Shown: piece after piece, positions 32,277 to 32,577 of the stretch
How the letters are laid out: every line of letters starts with the position of its first letter
Numbering within the stretch: the stretch's first letter is position 1
DNA from: Paenibacillus rhizophilus
GTDB taxonomy: Bacteria; Bacillota; Bacilli; Paenibacillales; Paenibacillaceae
Direction: 5' to 3'
Assembly (NCBI RefSeq): GCF_003854965.1
Contig: NZ_RQPI01000026.1
Span: 1 to 32,577 of the forward strand
DNA: 32,577 nt
Made by a program: the position numbers and the translations under genes
The notes under the pieces: generated by a model
What the model was told of the DNA's origin: nothing
The model's input: only the letters and a program-made list of their open reading frames with translations
Database searches by the model: none

Positions 32277-32352
32277 TGGAGCTCTCAACCGGAATCGAAC
32301 CGGTGACCTCATCCTTACCATGGATGCACTCTACCTACTGAGCTATGAGAGC
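32277..32352 (-). tRNA. tRNA-Thr (GGT)
   Basis: The acceptor is GCTCTCA/TGAGAGC with anticodon GGT in ATGGTAA and encoded CCA. Confidence 0.97.
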
Positions 32353-32353
32353 A

Positions 32354-32429
32354 TGGCTCCCCGAACAGGACTCGAACCTGTGACAACTCGATTAACAGTC
32401 GAGTGCTCTACCAACTGAGCTATCAGGGA
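32354..32429 (-). tRNA. tRNA-Asn (GTT)
   Basis: The acceptor is TCCCTGA/TCGGGGA (one T-G pair) with anticodon GTT in CTGTTAA and encoded CCA. It is the first tRNA after 5S rRNA. Confidence 0.97.
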
Positions 32430-32439
32430 ATGGTTGTCC

Positions 32440-32557
32440 GCTTGGCAGCTTCCTACTCTCCCAGGACCCTTCGGTCCAAGTACCATCGGCGCTGGAGGGC
32501 TTAACGGTCGTGTTCGGGATGGGTACGCGTGGAACCCCTCCGCCATCGCCACCAAAC
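32440..32557 (-). rRNA. rrf: 5S ribosomal RNA
   Basis: The minus strand runs from TTTGGTGGCGATGGCGGAGG to GGAAGCTGCCAAGC, with the conserved central ACCCATCCCGAACACG (loop B/C region) and closing stem TTTGGTGG/CTGCCAAG. Length is about 118 nt. The 23S gene should lie to the right of the window. Confidence 0.96.
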
Positions 32558-32577
32558 GGCAGGCTTGATCGCCTGAA

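Noticed and set aside
31640..32555. Several short frames in the tRNA/5S region
   Set aside because: They are translations of tRNA and rRNA genes, which fold as complete cloverleaves or 5S.
1..32577. CRISPR array, insertion sequence or replication origin
   Set aside because: No regularly spaced direct repeats with unique spacers, transposase motifs with terminal inverted repeats, or DnaA-box clusters were seen.

Overview
The window reads as chromosome of a low-to-mid GC, spore-forming Firmicute, most likely Paenibacillus or a close relative. This rests on the conserved order sigW-rsiW-cdaA-cdaR(ybbR)-glmM-glmS (all minus strand, 18.4-26.2 kb), a glmS ribozyme, strong GGAGG ribosome binding sites, frequent GTG/TTG starts, and LysM and copper-amine-oxidase-fold envelope proteins typical of that family. 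The assignment comes from gene content and synteny only.

Left part (1-9.9 kb): accessory genes. The left edge is the 5' end of a group II intron, running off the window on the minus strand and sitting directly behind the terminator of a quinone-oxidoreductase-like gene. Next come an XRE/MmyB-type regulator and a plus-strand three-gene operon (2379-5988). The operon encodes a small membrane/coiled-coil protein (XpaC-like in layout), a membrane-anchored fusion of a solute-binding-protein fold to a von Willebrand A domain, and a TelA-family protein. A near copy of the first terminator hairpin lies just after the operon, downstream of a VOC-family gene and an acyltransferase-3 gene. A plus-strand LysM/beta-propeller protein follows.

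Middle (9.9-18.4 kb): a secreted propeller + copper-amine-oxidase-like + MORN protein sits behind a clear c-di-GMP-I (GEMM-I) riboswitch with its own promoter. Then come a radical SAM + aminotransferase operon preceded by a palindrome, a Tubby/LURP-one-like protein, a GyrI-like protein, a methyltransferase, and a decayed polysaccharide deacetylase that has lost its catalytic segment. A gene-poor stretch contains one credible 42-residue ORF.

Core block (18.4-29.2 kb): glmS has its own promoter and a self-cleaving GlcN6P ribozyme. glmM, cdaR and cdaA form the c-di-AMP/aminosugar operon. rsiW and sigW form an ECF envelope-stress pair. ppc (PEP carboxylase) lies upstream with its own terminator.

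Right edge (29.8-32.6 kb): a holin-like small membrane protein diverges from an ImmR/ImmA-like repressor-protease pair, which looks like a mobile-element remnant. This abuts a minus-strand array of eleven tRNA genes led by a 5S rRNA, the 3' end of an rrn operon whose 16S and 23S genes lie beyond the window.

The main points of interest are the XpaC-like/SBP-VWA/TelA cassette, the c-di-GMP riboswitch controlling a propeller-MORN surface protein, three precisely spaced 15-bp repeats in the glmS 3' UTR, and the intron-at-terminator arrangement with its unoccupied twin hairpin.
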